A stretch of 64,000 nt of DNA from Archangium lipolyticum. GTDB lineage: Bacteria > Myxococcota > Myxococcia > Myxococcales > Myxococcaceae. Both the position numbers and the translations under genes were made by a program. Positions 31,501-40,035 of this stretch are shown one piece after another. The stretch spans positions 124,001 to 188,000 of the forward strand of contig NZ_JANKBZ010000016.1 in the NCBI RefSeq assembly GCF_024623785.1, given 5' to 3'. Every line of letters begins with the position of its first letter. Within the stretch, counting starts at the first letter, position 1. The notes below the pieces were generated by a model. The model worked only from the letters and a program-made list of their open reading frames with translations, made no database searches and was not told the origin of the DNA.

Positions 31501-32646
31501 TCAGGTGGGCGACTCGCGCGGGCCGAGTCCCCAGGGGCCCCGCGGTTGGGAGTCCTCGAACTCGCGCAGCTCCAGGCCCCGCATCACGTCGTCCTGGGTG
31601 AGGGTGCCCACGAGGGCGCCGTCGCGGACGACGGGAAGCTGGGGCAGCCGGCGCTGGCCCATCTCGCGCAGGGCATCCCAGGCGGTGGACTCGGGGGTGA
31701 GGGTGGGCACGGGCAGTGCCACCTGCCGCGCGCGCACCCGGGCGCGCTGCTGGGCGGGCACCTGCCGCACGGCCGCCAACGTCACCAGCCCCACCACCGT
31801 CCCGTTCTCCAGCACCGGCAGGGCACGCCGGCGCTCGGCCTGCATGCGCGTGACCACCTCCTCCAGCGTGGCGTCCGCTTCCACCGAGGCCATGCGTGCC
31901 ACCATCAGCTCGCCCACGCGGACCCGGGTGAGCTGCGACTGCATGAGCACCTCGCGCGACTCGCCCTCGGCGCCCATGAAGACGAAGAAGGCGATGAAGA
32001 GGAGGAGGAAGTTGCCGCTGAGCAGGCCGAGCACGCCGAAGAGCACGGCGAAGGCCTTGCCGACGAAGCCGGCCACCCGGGTGGCGCGCACGCGGCCGAG
32101 CCGGTTGGACAGCAGGGCGCGCAGGACGCGGCCGCCATCCATGGGGAAGGCGGGCAGCAGGTTGAAGAGGCCGAGGAAGACGTTGAGGTAGCCGAGGTAG
32201 AAGAAGGCGAAGCGCAGGTTGAAGGAGTGGGCGCCGGCCAGCAGCGCGTACACGGCGAGGAAGAGGAAGCCCAACCCCAGACTGGTGGCGGGGCCGGCGG
32301 CGGCCATGAGGGCCTCCTGGCGGGGGCCGTCGGGCATGCGGGTGATGCGCGAGACGCCGCCGATCATCATGAGGGTGATGTCGGAGACCTGGCCGCCCTT
32401 GCGCAGGGCGTAGAAGGAGTGGGCCAGCTCGTGCACGAGGACGGAGAGGAAGAGGGCGACGGCGAGTCCCAGGCCCCAGAGGATGGGAGAGCCCATGAGG
32501 CGCTCGGGGGGGACGTCGGCGGCGTCGGCGGCGTTGCGGAAGGCCTGACCGAAGAGCCAGGCGAGGAAGGGCAGCACCAGGAGGAAGGTGAAGTGCACCC
32601 GGATGGGGATGCCCCGCAGGGTGGCGATTCGGAAGGCTGCGCTCAC
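31501..32646 (-). CDS. Site-2 protease-family zinc metalloprotease with CBS pair
   Basis: 381 residues. Membrane-embedded M50 protease: zinc site HELAH (about residue 72) in a transmembrane helix, and the third ligand in NLLPAFPMDGGR (about 167), with about six hydrophobic segments. The C-terminal 140 residues form two CBS motifs (VGELMVARMASVEADATLEE and ALREMGQRRLPQLPVVRDG) that normally bind adenine nucleotides and gate activity. Such proteases cut membrane substrates such as anti-sigma factors. It follows a separate CBS-domain gene 69 bp upstream on the same strand. The substrate is unknown. Confidence 0.9.
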   Translation of the reverse strand: MSAAFRIATLRGIPIRVHFTFLLVLPFLAWLFGQAFRNAADAADVPPERLMGSPILWGLGLAVALFLSVLVHELAHSFYALRKGGQVSDITLMMIGGVSRITRMPDGPRQEALMAAAGPATSLGLGFLFLAVYALLAGAHSFNLRFAFFYLGYLNVFLGLFNLLPAFPMDGGRVLRALLSNRLGRVRATRVAGFVGKAFAVLFGVLGLLSGNFLLLFIAFFVFMGAEGESREVLMQSQLTRVRVGELMVARMASVEADATLEEVVTRMQAERRRALPVLENGTVVGLVTLAAVRQVPAQQRARVRARQVALPVPTLTPESTAWDALREMGQRRLPQLPVVRDGALVGTLTQDDVMRGLELREFEDSQPRGPWGLGPRESPT

Positions 32647-32715
32647 GAGACACCTCGCTCCGGGCTCCGGGGCCGGAGGACCCCGAGGGGCCCCGGCTCC
32701 GAGGGCGCATGACCG

Positions 32716-33150
32716 TCAGATGTTGGGGCTGGAGGGCTCGGAGATGCCCTCGAGGGCCTCGCCCACCTTGCGCTCGCTGACCTCGCCGGACAGGTCGCCG
32801 ATGGCGACGATGCCGACGAGCTTCTTGTTGCGGTCCACCACGATGACGCGGCGGATCTGCTTGTCGCGCATGCGCTCGAGCACGCCGTCGACGTCATCGT
32901 CGTCGAAGCAGTACTCGATGCCGGGGCTCATCGCGTCGGCGACCTGGGTGGTGTTGGGGTCGCGTCCCAGGGCGATGGCGCGCACGACGATGTCGCGATC
33001 GGTAATCATTCCCAGGATTCGCTGGCCGTCACAGACGGGGAGGGGGCCGACGTTGAGGCTGCGCATCTTCTCGGCGGCGTCGCGGAGGGTGTCGTTGGGG
33101 TTGATGACCTCCACGTCGCGAGTCATCACTTCATGAATCTTCCTGGCCAT
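32716..33150 (-). CDS. CBS-domain pair protein
   Basis: 144 residues. Start ATG 33150 has a good AAGGAG 5 nt upstream (reading CCACAAAGGAGCGGCCATG on this strand), which rules out the longer frame. Two CBS motifs fill the protein: KIHEVMTRDVEVINPNDTLR to GMITDRDIV, and VADAMSPGIEYCFDDDDVD to IRRVIVVDRNKKLVGIVAIG. Proteins of this size bind AMP/ATP or act as stress sensors. It is probably cotranscribed with the CBS-bearing site-2 protease. Confidence 0.88.
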   Translation of the reverse strand: MARKIHEVMTRDVEVINPNDTLRDAAEKMRSLNVGPLPVCDGQRILGMITDRDIVVRAIALGRDPNTTQVADAMSPGIEYCFDDDDVDGVLERMRDKQIRRVIVVDRNKKLVGIVAIGDLSGEVSERKVGEALEGISEPSSPNI

Positions 33151-33302
33151 GGCCGCTCCTTTGTGGGTGCCGCGGGGCGTCGGACGGGCACCGCTCTCGG
33201 GAACCGTGGGGAGCATCCCGGCGAGGGGCAACGCGGCCCGGGCCCGTCACCCCGGGGAGGGAGCGGGAGGGCGAGCCAGGAAGGAGCGTCCGCCCGTGCG
33301 CT

Positions 33303-33336
33303 CCCTCTCCCTCTGGGAGAGGGCCGGGGTGAGGGT
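33303..33336 (+). repeat. REP-like hairpin repeat, copy 6
   Basis: CCCTCTCCC-TCT-GGGAGAGGG plus GGGTGAGGGT tail. A single unit at the 3' end of the SUKH gene, where it may act as terminator for the leftward transcript. Confidence 0.8.
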
Positions 33337-33995
33337 CAGTGGCCAGGCGAGCCCGTCAACTGAGCTGCCCACTCTCGACAGTCATCATTCGTCAACACCG
33401 GGTCGAAGCGTCCGGAGCGGAGCAACCGCACCAACCGTTCATCCCTGGCGAGGATGTCGGGAATGCCTCGAGGGAAGGTCAGGGCCGCCGAGCCGTAGTC
33501 CGCGTAGTCCGGGTGAGCCATCAGGGTCTCCAGGTAGCGCGAATAGGAATCGAAGAGGTGGTCGACATCCGAGGCGATGGGAAGGGCGAAGGGGTCCTCG
33601 TAGGGATCGACGCGGACCACGGGCTGGCGGCCCTCGGCGTCCGCGAGTCCGGGGACGGTCGCGTAGTAGTAGGCCATCCCCGGTTCACCTCCGAAGACGA
33701 AGAGGGGTACGGGGAGCTGCTCCTGATAGTCGCTCTGCCACTGGCGGTTCTGTGCCTCCAAGTGGTTCACGGTGTCATCGAGTTGGAAGAGCCCCATTCC
33801 CGCGACATCCGCGGCGAACATGGCCTTGCCGAAGCGCGCATAGAAGGCCGCGAGCATCGGGTCCAGGGGATGTCCGAGGATTCGCGTTCCCGCGAGTGGG
33901 GGCGAGCCTCCCGGAGGAGTGGTCAGCAGGGTGCGCTTCAAGCGCTGACACACCTCCAGCAGTCGTTCCAGTCCGGGCAGGTCCATCTGCTTCAT
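33336..33995 (-). CDS. SMI1/KNR4 (SUKH)-like protein, probable immunity protein
   Basis: 219 residues from ATG 33995 (MKQMDLPGLERLLEVCQRLK). Typical SUKH features are the LPVPLFVFGGEPGMAYYYAT core with aromatic residues, DPYEDPFALPIASDVDHLFD and a C-terminal helix in SYSRYLETLMAHPDY. SUKH proteins in bacteria mostly neutralise contact-delivered nucleases. No intact toxin gene is adjacent; a 47-residue lipoprotein gene lies 11 bp upstream. It may therefore be an orphan immunity gene. Confidence 0.7.
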   Translation of the reverse strand: MKQMDLPGLERLLEVCQRLKRTLLTTPPGGSPPLAGTRILGHPLDPMLAAFYARFGKAMFAADVAGMGLFQLDDTVNHLEAQNRQWQSDYQEQLPVPLFVFGGEPGMAYYYATVPGLADAEGRQPVVRVDPYEDPFALPIASDVDHLFDSYSRYLETLMAHPDYADYGSAALTFPRGIPDILARDERLVRLLRSGRFDPVLTNDDCREWAAQLTGSPGH

Positions 33996-34006
33996 GAATC
34001 GTCTCT

Positions 34007-34150
34007 CTATCGCATGCCCGGAAACAGCTGCCGCGGCTCCTTCAAGGCAGCTTCCCGTGCATCGTCGAGGAGAGGAATCTTGCTGACCTGCCGCGTGACA
34101 CAACCCGCCAGCAGCGCCACCGTGAGGGCGAGCAGTCGCGAGTCCCGCAT
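34007..34150 (-). CDS. Tiny lipoprotein, 47 residues
   Basis: ATG 34150 with GAGAGGTG 4 nt upstream. The signal MRDSRLLALTVALLAGC has a lipobox and is followed by only about 30 residues ending LFPGMR. It is either a real small lipoprotein or the front end of a toxin lipoprotein whose body was deleted, as the SUKH gene lies immediately downstream. Confidence 0.5.
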   Translation of the reverse strand: MRDSRLLALTVALLAGCVTRQVSKIPLLDDAREAALKEPRQLFPGMR

Positions 34151-34199
34151 GCGGCACCTCTCATGACGGAGCGCACGCAGGCGCGGGAGACGCCGGTGC

Positions 34200-34619
34200 T
34201 CAGGCGGGAGCGACCCACTGTCCCGGAGTGGGGGCATCGCGCCAGACATGGCGGCCGGTGTCGGGGTCCTTGCGGAAGCGCATGAAGTCACCGAGGCCCG
34301 TGTCGAGCGCGCGGGCGTCGAGCGCCTCGGCGGCCCTGCCAATCAAATCCAGCACCTCCTCGCCCTCGCCGTGGACGAACAGCTTCACGCGAGGCGTCTG
34401 CTCCCAGGGGCCGAGCTCGAAGGTGATGGAGAAGCCGTCACCGTGGAAGATGCCCTCGGCGGGGGTGGGGAAGGAGATGGAGGGGAGGGCCTCTCTCAGC
34501 TTGCGGATGACGGATTCTCGCGGACCGAGCACCGGAGGGGACCAGCCCTCGGGGAAGTCTCGCACCGAGTCGAAGCCCGCAGCGCCCATCAAATACACAA
34601 TCCAGCTCATGCCGCTCAT
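34200..34619 (-). CDS. Hypothetical protein, 139 residues
   Basis: ATG 34619 with GAGGTG 4 nt upstream; a second ATG follows 9 nt later (MSWIVYLMGAAGFD). Soluble, mixed alpha/beta, with a C-terminal DTGRHVWRDAPTPGQWV. Codon use is coding-like. I do not recognise it. It heads the leftward group with the tiny lipoprotein and SUKH genes, so it could belong to the same toxin-immunity remnant. Confidence 0.6.
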   Translation of the reverse strand: MSGMSWIVYLMGAAGFDSVRDFPEGWSPPVLGPRESVIRKLREALPSISFPTPAEGIFHGDGFSITFELGPWEQTPRVKLFVHGEGEEVLDLIGRAAEALDARALDTGLGDFMRFRKDPDTGRHVWRDAPTPGQWVAPA

Positions 34620-34934
34620 GCCGCACCTCGTGATCCACATCTTCTAAACAACACCTTAAAAGGAGCGTCTGACATTGCCGTGGATCAGCGCGGCTCCCCG
34701 CGGCCCCCCACCCCGGATTCACGGGGGAGGTCCAGTCCCCAACGCTCGAACCCGTGAAGGACGCTGGGGGCGCGGAAAAAGCGTCCGGAAAAATCGATTC
34801 AAAAAAACGCGGGGCACCACCCATTCAGAGGGGGTCAGCGCCACACAACGGCCAGGCAGCGCCGGGCGGCGGCGGGCACACCCCGTGTCCACCGCCGTCA
34901 CGGGAGCCGTCTGGCCAACACACGAGGAAGAGAC
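34620..34934. other. 315-bp divergent intergenic region
   Basis: It is locally AT-rich for this genome at 34641-34675 (AACACCTTAAAAGGAG) and 34785-34810 (AAAAATCGATTCAAAAAAAC), as expected for promoters of the divergent genes. No gene or hairpin stands out. Confidence 0.45.
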
Positions 34935-35534
34935 ATGAGCATGTTGATTGCACTGGGACTCGCCGCCACCACGACACTCGCGCAGTCCGCGTCCCAGGCG
35001 AGCGAGGTGCGGCTGCACATCGAGACGGACTCACCGAAGGTGGAGCTGTACCGGGTGACGTCGGACGGGGTGGGGACGATCTCCACGTTCACGCGCAGCG
35101 CGACGGTGGGCATCGTGCATTTCCAGCGCGAGTGCTTCGCGCCCTGCGACGTGACGGTCCCCGAGCCGCGCTCGGACTTCTTCGTGGCGGGCAGGGGAAT
35201 CACGCCCTCGGAGCGCTTCTCGCTGCTCGGGGTGGGGGAGGACGTCACCCTGAGGGTGAAGCCGGGGAGCACGGTGACGCGGGCGCTCGGGTGGACGTCG
35301 ACGGTGGTGGGCATCACCGCCCTCTCGCTGGTGGCGGCGATGGTGCTCGTGGATGGCACGTTGGGCAAGCCCGTGCTCGGGGGGCCGATGAACGAGGAGA
35401 CCACCTGGAAGTTCGCGGCCGCGGGCGGGGGCCTGGCGCTGCTCGGCGGGGGCGTCACGCTGCTGGCCTTCAGTGGCACGGAGGTGGAGGTCCTCCCCAC
35501 GCCGAAGTCCACCCCCTCGCGGGAGGTGCTGTGA
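34935..35534 (+). CDS. Secreted or membrane protein, PEGA-like
   Basis: 199 residues from ATG 34935 (GGAAGAG 4 nt upstream). A signal peptide (MSMLIALGLAATTTLAQSA) is followed by a beta-rich domain (about 20-110; VRLHIETDSPKVELYRVT) resembling the PEGA-type modules common in myxobacterial envelope proteins. Two hydrophobic helices follow (about 120-143 and 155-178). It overlaps the next gene by one base, so the two are cotranscribed. Confidence 0.65.
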   Translation: MSMLIALGLAATTTLAQSASQASEVRLHIETDSPKVELYRVTSDGVGTISTFTRSATVGIVHFQRECFAPCDVTVPEPRSDFFVAGRGITPSERFSLLGVGEDVTLRVKPGSTVTRALGWTSTVVGITALSLVAAMVLVDGTLGKPVLGGPMNEETTWKFAAAGGGLALLGGGVTLLAFSGTEVEVLPTPKSTPSREVL

Positions 35535-36475
35535 TGCGCGCGGCCTTGCTGCTGGGGGTGTGCGGCGTGCTCGCGGGCTGCGGCGGGCCCGGGTCCGAGT
35601 GGGTGCGCGCCGACGGCAAGACGACGAACGCGCTCGAGGCGCTCCACGGCACGGGCCCGAAGGATGTCTGGGCGGTGGGGGAGCTCGGGACGATCATCCA
35701 CTGGAACGGCACGGCCTGGTCCGTGAAGGAGGCGGGGACGAGCGTGGACCTGCACGCGGTGTGGGCGGTGGACCAGGCGAACGCGTGGGCCGTGGGCGAG
35801 CAGGGCGTGGTGTTGAAGTGGAACGGGGCGACCTGGTCGCGGGTGGACGTGGGGAGCAAGGAGAGCCTCATCAGTGTGTGGGCCAGCGCTCCGAGCGATG
35901 TGTGGGTGGTCGAGGACTCCTACCCGTATGGGGATGGGCTCCTGCACTTCGATGGAAGGGAGTGGAAGCGGCGAGTCTCCAACGCGAGGAGCCAGCCGAT
36001 GCGCGTGTGGGGCACGGGTCCGAGCGATGTCTGGGTGACCCTGCAGCGCGACGGGGAGTTGATGCACTGGACGGGCGCGAGCTGGAGGACGGAGACCCTG
36101 GAGATTGGCTCGTACCCCACCTGTGAGGAGTTGGGAGCGTGGGGAGCCGGGGATCTGCTGGTCCTGTGCGATGTGGCCTACAAGAAGCGGGTGGCGCTCA
36201 AGGGCACGGGGGGCTGGAAGCTGCTGCCCATGGACGAAGACACCCTCGATGCCTCGTATGCCTGGAATGGCATCTGGGCCGCGGGGAGCGAGCTGTGGGC
36301 GGTGGGCAATTACGGGAGGGTCCATCGCTTCGACGGGAAGGCGTGGACGGAGGAGCTGGGTGAGGATCTGGACCTGCCTGACCTGAACGACGTGTGGGGC
36401 TCGAGCGGGGCGGATGTGTGGGCGGTGGGGGACGAGGGGCTGGTGATACGGAGGGCCTCGGCCGCGTCGCCTTGA
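35534..36475 (+). CDS. Beta-propeller lipoprotein
   Basis: 313 residues. Signal MRAALLLGVCGVLAGC with lipobox. Then come six or more repeats built on GPKDVWAVGELGTIIHWNGT and similar lines (DVWAVG-x(2)-G-x-(V/I)-x(3)-(D/N)G-x-W), the pattern of myxobacterial propeller lipoproteins annotated as type IV secretion or BNR-like. It starts on the last base of the upstream stop. Outer-membrane location is expected, function unknown. Confidence 0.7.
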   Translation: MRAALLLGVCGVLAGCGGPGSEWVRADGKTTNALEALHGTGPKDVWAVGELGTIIHWNGTAWSVKEAGTSVDLHAVWAVDQANAWAVGEQGVVLKWNGATWSRVDVGSKESLISVWASAPSDVWVVEDSYPYGDGLLHFDGREWKRRVSNARSQPMRVWGTGPSDVWVTLQRDGELMHWTGASWRTETLEIGSYPTCEELGAWGAGDLLVLCDVAYKKRVALKGTGGWKLLPMDEDTLDASYAWNGIWAAGSELWAVGNYGRVHRFDGKAWTEELGEDLDLPDLNDVWGSSGADVWAVGDEGLVIRRASAASP

Positions 36476-36502
36476 GGAGGAGCGCGTGGTTTAACGCCGC
36501 GC

Positions 36503-37546
36503 ATGGATGTGTTCGTGCGGTGCGCGGTGTTGCTGCTGTTGGCCAGTGGTACGGCGTGGGCCGGGCCGCGCCCCGAGTCGCGTTGGGGGTTGCGCTGGAA
36601 CGCCGCGCCCGGGTGCATCCAGGCGGCGCCGTTGGCGAGGGCGGTGGAGGGGCGGCTCGGGCGCACGGTGTTCGGACCCGAGCCGGAGTTCCTCGTCGAT
36701 GGCGTGCTGGAGAGGGGGACGCCGTCGGGGTGGAAGGCGAAGCTGTCGCTGGTGGACGCGAGCGGCAACGTGCTCGGCAGCCGCGAGGTGTCCACGAAGG
36801 AGGAGGCGTGCACGGCCATCGAGCCGCGCCTGCTGCTGGTCATCGCGCTGATGATCGACCCATCGGCGGCGTTCTCCTCGCCCGCGAGCCCGCCGCCGCC
36901 GCCCCCGCCGCCGGAGCCGGAGCCGGAGCCGGTGACTCCGGAGCCCGGGCCTCGTGAGCCAGAGGCGCCGGGCGCCGGGGTCCGCGAGCCCGAGCCCCGG
37001 GAGTGGAGGGACGCGCCGGTGGAGCGGAGGAGGGGGCCCGCGGTGAGCGTGGCGGTGACGGGGGTGGCGGGCCTGGGCTTCGGGGTGGCGCCGGGGCTGG
37101 CGAGCGGGTTCTGGTTCGGGGCGCGGGAGGGGACGTGGCTGTTGCGGTTCGCCTTCTACCCGTACGAGCCCTACGAGAAGGACGGAGGCCGGCTGTCGCT
37201 GTCGAGCGTGGTGGCCGAGGGCGGGATGTGCCCGGTGTCGGTGAGCGGCGAGGTGTGGAGCGTGTGGGGCTGTGGCACGGCGGCGTTCGCGCCGGTGCTG
37301 GCCTACAGCACGGGGTTCCAGCAGGGCCGGGGCGCGGTGCTGGTGCGGGGGGACGTGGGAGTGCGCGCCCGGCTGGAGAGGAGGCTGGCGGGGAGGATGA
37401 GCCTCCACGCGAGCCTCGGAGCGGGGTTCGGCTGGCTGCGTCCGCCGGTGCGCCTGCTCAAGCCGGACGGTACGGCCGAGGACGTGGCAATCGGATGGCC
37501 GGTGAGGGCGGAGGTGGACGTGGGGGTGACGTTTCCCGGTTCCTGA
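36503..37546 (+). CDS. Secreted protein with Pro/Glu linker and beta-barrel-like end
   Basis: 347 residues. Signal peptide MDVFVRCAVLLLLASGTAWA. An N-terminal domain (about 20-120) ends in LLLVIALMIDPSAAF, then a P/E-rich linker (PPPPPPPPEPEPEPV), then alternating beta strands (about 185-345: LLRFAFYPYEPYE, VRARLERRLAGRM, HASLGAGFGWLRPP) ending VDVGVTFPGS. This looks like an outer-membrane barrel or lipocalin-type sensor paired with the sigma factor gene 79 bp downstream, as seen in other myxobacterial clusters. Confidence 0.6.
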   Translation: MDVFVRCAVLLLLASGTAWAGPRPESRWGLRWNAAPGCIQAAPLARAVEGRLGRTVFGPEPEFLVDGVLERGTPSGWKAKLSLVDASGNVLGSREVSTKEEACTAIEPRLLLVIALMIDPSAAFSSPASPPPPPPPPEPEPEPVTPEPGPREPEAPGAGVREPEPREWRDAPVERRRGPAVSVAVTGVAGLGFGVAPGLASGFWFGAREGTWLLRFAFYPYEPYEKDGGRLSLSSVVAEGGMCPVSVSGEVWSVWGCGTAAFAPVLAYSTGFQQGRGAVLVRGDVGVRARLERRLAGRMSLHASLGAGFGWLRPPVRLLKPDGTAEDVAIGWPVRAEVDVGVTFPGS

Positions 37547-37625
37547 GAGCCGACGCGAGGGGCGGTGCGCGCTCCGCACGGATGTTGGGAGGATGGACTA
37601 GAGTGGCGGTGTTCGTCCCACCGCG

Positions 37626-38174
37626 ATGGCACTTCCGCAACTGGCACCGGCACCGACGGCGGGGCCGCCCCTTCCGAGCTTCCAGCAGGTCTACGCCGAG
37701 TGTGCGCCGTTCGTCTGGCGCACGCTGAGGCGGCTGGGCGTGAGGGAGGCGGACCTGGAGGACGTGTGCCAGGAGGCGTTCGTGGTGGTGCACCGGAGGC
37801 TGCCGGAGTTCGACGGGAGCGCGGCGCTGCGCACGTGGCTGTTCGGCATCAGCCTGAGGGTGGCGTCGGACTACCGGAGGAGGGCGCACATCCGGCGGGA
37901 GACGGCGGTGTCGGAGGTGCCGGAGGGGACGCTGCCGCCGGAGCAGGTGGAGGTGGTGGCGAGGAGGCAGGCCCGGGCGCTGCTGGAGCGGATCCTCGAG
38001 GAGCTGGACGAGGACAAGCGGGCGGTGTTCGTGCTGTTCGAGCTGGAGCAGTGGCCGATGGCGGAGGTGGCGCAGGCGGTGGGGTGTCCGCTGCAGACGG
38101 CGTACGCGAGGCTGTACGCGGCGCGGGAGCGGGTGAAGGAGGCGGTGGCGAGGGCGAGAGGAGGCGAGTCATGA
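37626..38174 (+). CDS. RNA polymerase sigma factor, ECF type
   Basis: 182 residues. Region 2 reads ADLEDVCQEAFVVVHRRLPE with LRTWLFGISLRVASDYRRR. Region 4 has AVFVLFELEQWPMAEVAQAV followed by LQTAYARLYAARERVK. There is no extra C-terminal domain. The following gene overlaps by 4 bp (ATGA) and encodes a membrane protein, the usual place for a regulator of the sigma factor. Confidence 0.9.
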   Translation: MALPQLAPAPTAGPPLPSFQQVYAECAPFVWRTLRRLGVREADLEDVCQEAFVVVHRRLPEFDGSAALRTWLFGISLRVASDYRRRAHIRRETAVSEVPEGTLPPEQVEVVARRQARALLERILEELDEDKRAVFVLFELEQWPMAEVAQAVGCPLQTAYARLYAARERVKEAVARARGGES

Positions 38175-39010
38175 GGGAGCGCGAGCCCGTGCGGCTGTTG
38201 GAGGAAGGCTCCGAGGCCACGCCGGAGCTGCGCGAGCTGCTCGGTGCGGCGAGCCTGGACGAGCCCTCGGCGGAGCAACTGGCGGGGCTGGCGGGGAAGC
38301 TGGGGCCGTTGCTGGGGCCCGCGGGGGGAGCGGCGACGGCGGGAGCGGCGACGGGCACGGCGGCGCCGGCCGCGTCGGGTGGGCTCGCCTCGGTGGGGGC
38401 GACGGGGCTGAAGCTCAAGGTGCTCGTGGGAGTGGCCGGGATGGCGCTCGCGGGAGTCAGCTTCCAGGCGGGCCGCGACTTCGAGCGCGAGCACCCCCGC
38501 GCGCCTCGGGTGGAGCGGGAGGTCTCCGCACCGGCACCCGCTCCGAGCGCCACGCCAGCGCCGGAGCCTGTCGAGACGCCCGTGGCCCCGAGCCCGGAGA
38601 CGATCGCCGCGCCGATGCCGGAGCCTGTCGAGATGCCCGTGGCCCCGAGCGCGAAGACGAGCGCCGTGCCGGCCCCGCGCGTGTCGCGCCCGAGAGCCGC
38701 CGGGACACCCGCGCCCGCCGCGGCCGGGGAGCGTGCGTCGGCGGACGAGGAACTGACGCTGCTCGAGTCGGCGTACCAGGCGCTTCAGCGGGGAGACGCG
38801 GCGGAGGCGCTCGCCGAGGCGGATCGGCACGCGGAGCGCTTTCCGGCGGGAGCACTCGCGCAGGAGCGGGAGGTGCTCGCCATCGACGCGCTGGTGAGGA
38901 TGGGCCGGCGAGCGGAGGCGGGGACGCGCGCGGAGGCCTTCCGGAAGCGCTACCCGACGTCCACGCATGGGGTGCGCATCCAGAACCTGCTCTCGGGAGC
39001 GAGGCCCTGA
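38171..39010 (+). CDS. Membrane partner of the sigma factor, TPR-like periplasmic end
   Basis: 279 residues. The N-terminal about 85 residues are cytoplasmic (MREREPVRLLEEGSEATPEL), where an anti-sigma region would sit, although no zinc-binding HxxxCxxC motif is present. One membrane segment (LKVLVGVAGMALAGVSFQAG, about 89-106) and a repetitive Pro/Ala/Glu linker (PVETPVAPSPE repeats) follow. The C-terminal part (about 195-279) resembles YbgF/TolB-type TPRs (LLESAYQALQRGDAAEALAE). It starts within the stop of the sigma gene, so control of that sigma factor is the natural inference. Confidence 0.7.
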   Translation: MREREPVRLLEEGSEATPELRELLGAASLDEPSAEQLAGLAGKLGPLLGPAGGAATAGAATGTAAPAASGGLASVGATGLKLKVLVGVAGMALAGVSFQAGRDFEREHPRAPRVEREVSAPAPAPSATPAPEPVETPVAPSPETIAAPMPEPVEMPVAPSAKTSAVPAPRVSRPRAAGTPAPAAAGERASADEELTLLESAYQALQRGDAAEALAEADRHAERFPAGALAQEREVLAIDALVRMGRRAEAGTRAEAFRKRYPTSTHGVRIQNLLSGARP

Positions 39011-39132
39011 GCCGGGGTGGCTGACGACGCGAGCTGAACACTTCGCGGGGGCGGAGTGAATGCGCGAGGGGGGCGGGCGGTAGCGTGGTGGAGAGGAGCC
39101 CGTCTCGGCCGGTACAGCGAAGGAGCGCGCGC

Positions 39133-39867
39133 ATGGCGACGTACGTCCTGGTGCATGGAGCCTTCTACGGGGGTTGGTGTTGGAGGCACGTGCGAGGCCT
39201 GCTGAGGGAGGCGGGCCACGAGGTGTTCACGCCGACGCTGACGGGGGCGGGGGAGCGCATCCACCTGCTGACGAGGGAGGTGGGGCTGGCCACGCACATC
39301 CAGGACGTGGCGAACGTGCTGGAGTACGAGGACCTGAGGGAGGTGGTGTTGGTGGGGCAGAGCTACGGGGGAATGGTCATCACGGGGGTGGCGGACCTGA
39401 TGCCGGAGAGACTGCGGCACCTGGTGTACCTGGACGCGCACCTGCCGGAGAGCGGGCAGGCGGCGAGCGGGGCATTCGCGGAGGGGACGAGCGAGGTGTT
39501 GAACGCGCGGGCGAGGGCGGAGGGGGAGGCGTGGCTGCTGCCGCCGTTGCCGCTGGGGGCGATGGGGGTGACGCGGGAGGAGGACGTGGCGTGGGCGGGA
39601 CCGCGCCGGGTGCCGCATCCGCTGCGCACGCTCGACGAGCCGCTGCACCTGGAGCGGGGCCGGAGCGCGGTGCCGTGCACGTACGTGCGTTGCACGCGGC
39701 GCGAGGGACTCATTGGGGCCTTCGGGACGGATCCGCTCGCGCCCTTCGCGCGGAAGGCGCGGGAGTGGGGCCTGCGCTTCCGGGAGCTGGATGCGGGCCA
39801 CGACGCGATGGTGGCGGAGCCGGAGCGCACCGCCAGGTTGCTGCTCGAGCTGCTGACCGAGGGCTGA
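39133..39867 (+). CDS. Alpha/beta hydrolase
   Basis: 244 residues from ATG 39133 (AAGGAG 9 nt upstream). The N-terminus YVLVHGAFYGGWCWRHV forms the oxyanion region. The nucleophile elbow is GQSYGG (about residue 77), and the late His is in AGHDAMVAEPE. The plan matches the hydroxynitrile-lyase/esterase-like subgroup of small secondary-metabolite esterases. The substrate is unknown, and it seems to be transcribed alone. Confidence 0.85.
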   Translation: MATYVLVHGAFYGGWCWRHVRGLLREAGHEVFTPTLTGAGERIHLLTREVGLATHIQDVANVLEYEDLREVVLVGQSYGGMVITGVADLMPERLRHLVYLDAHLPESGQAASGAFAEGTSEVLNARARAEGEAWLLPPLPLGAMGVTREEDVAWAGPRRVPHPLRTLDEPLHLERGRSAVPCTYVRCTRREGLIGAFGTDPLAPFARKAREWGLRFRELDAGHDAMVAEPERTARLLLELLTEG

Positions 39868-40035
39868 GCGGGCCGGAAGACGGTTCGAGACGGAATGGTT
39901 CACGTCCACGGGCATTTGGGAAGTTGAGAAACGAGGTGGATGACTTTCCTGGTTTGCAGGTGAATACGGGTTGGTCTAGTTACGCGCGTTTCCGGGTTCC
40001 CGAACCCATTCACACTGACGACGAGAGGTCGAACG

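Noticed and set aside
31403-32710. Alternative leftward frame over the site-2 protease
   Set aside because: Arg/Pro/His-rich shadow; the true frame has HELAH, NLLPAFPMDGG and two CBS motifs.
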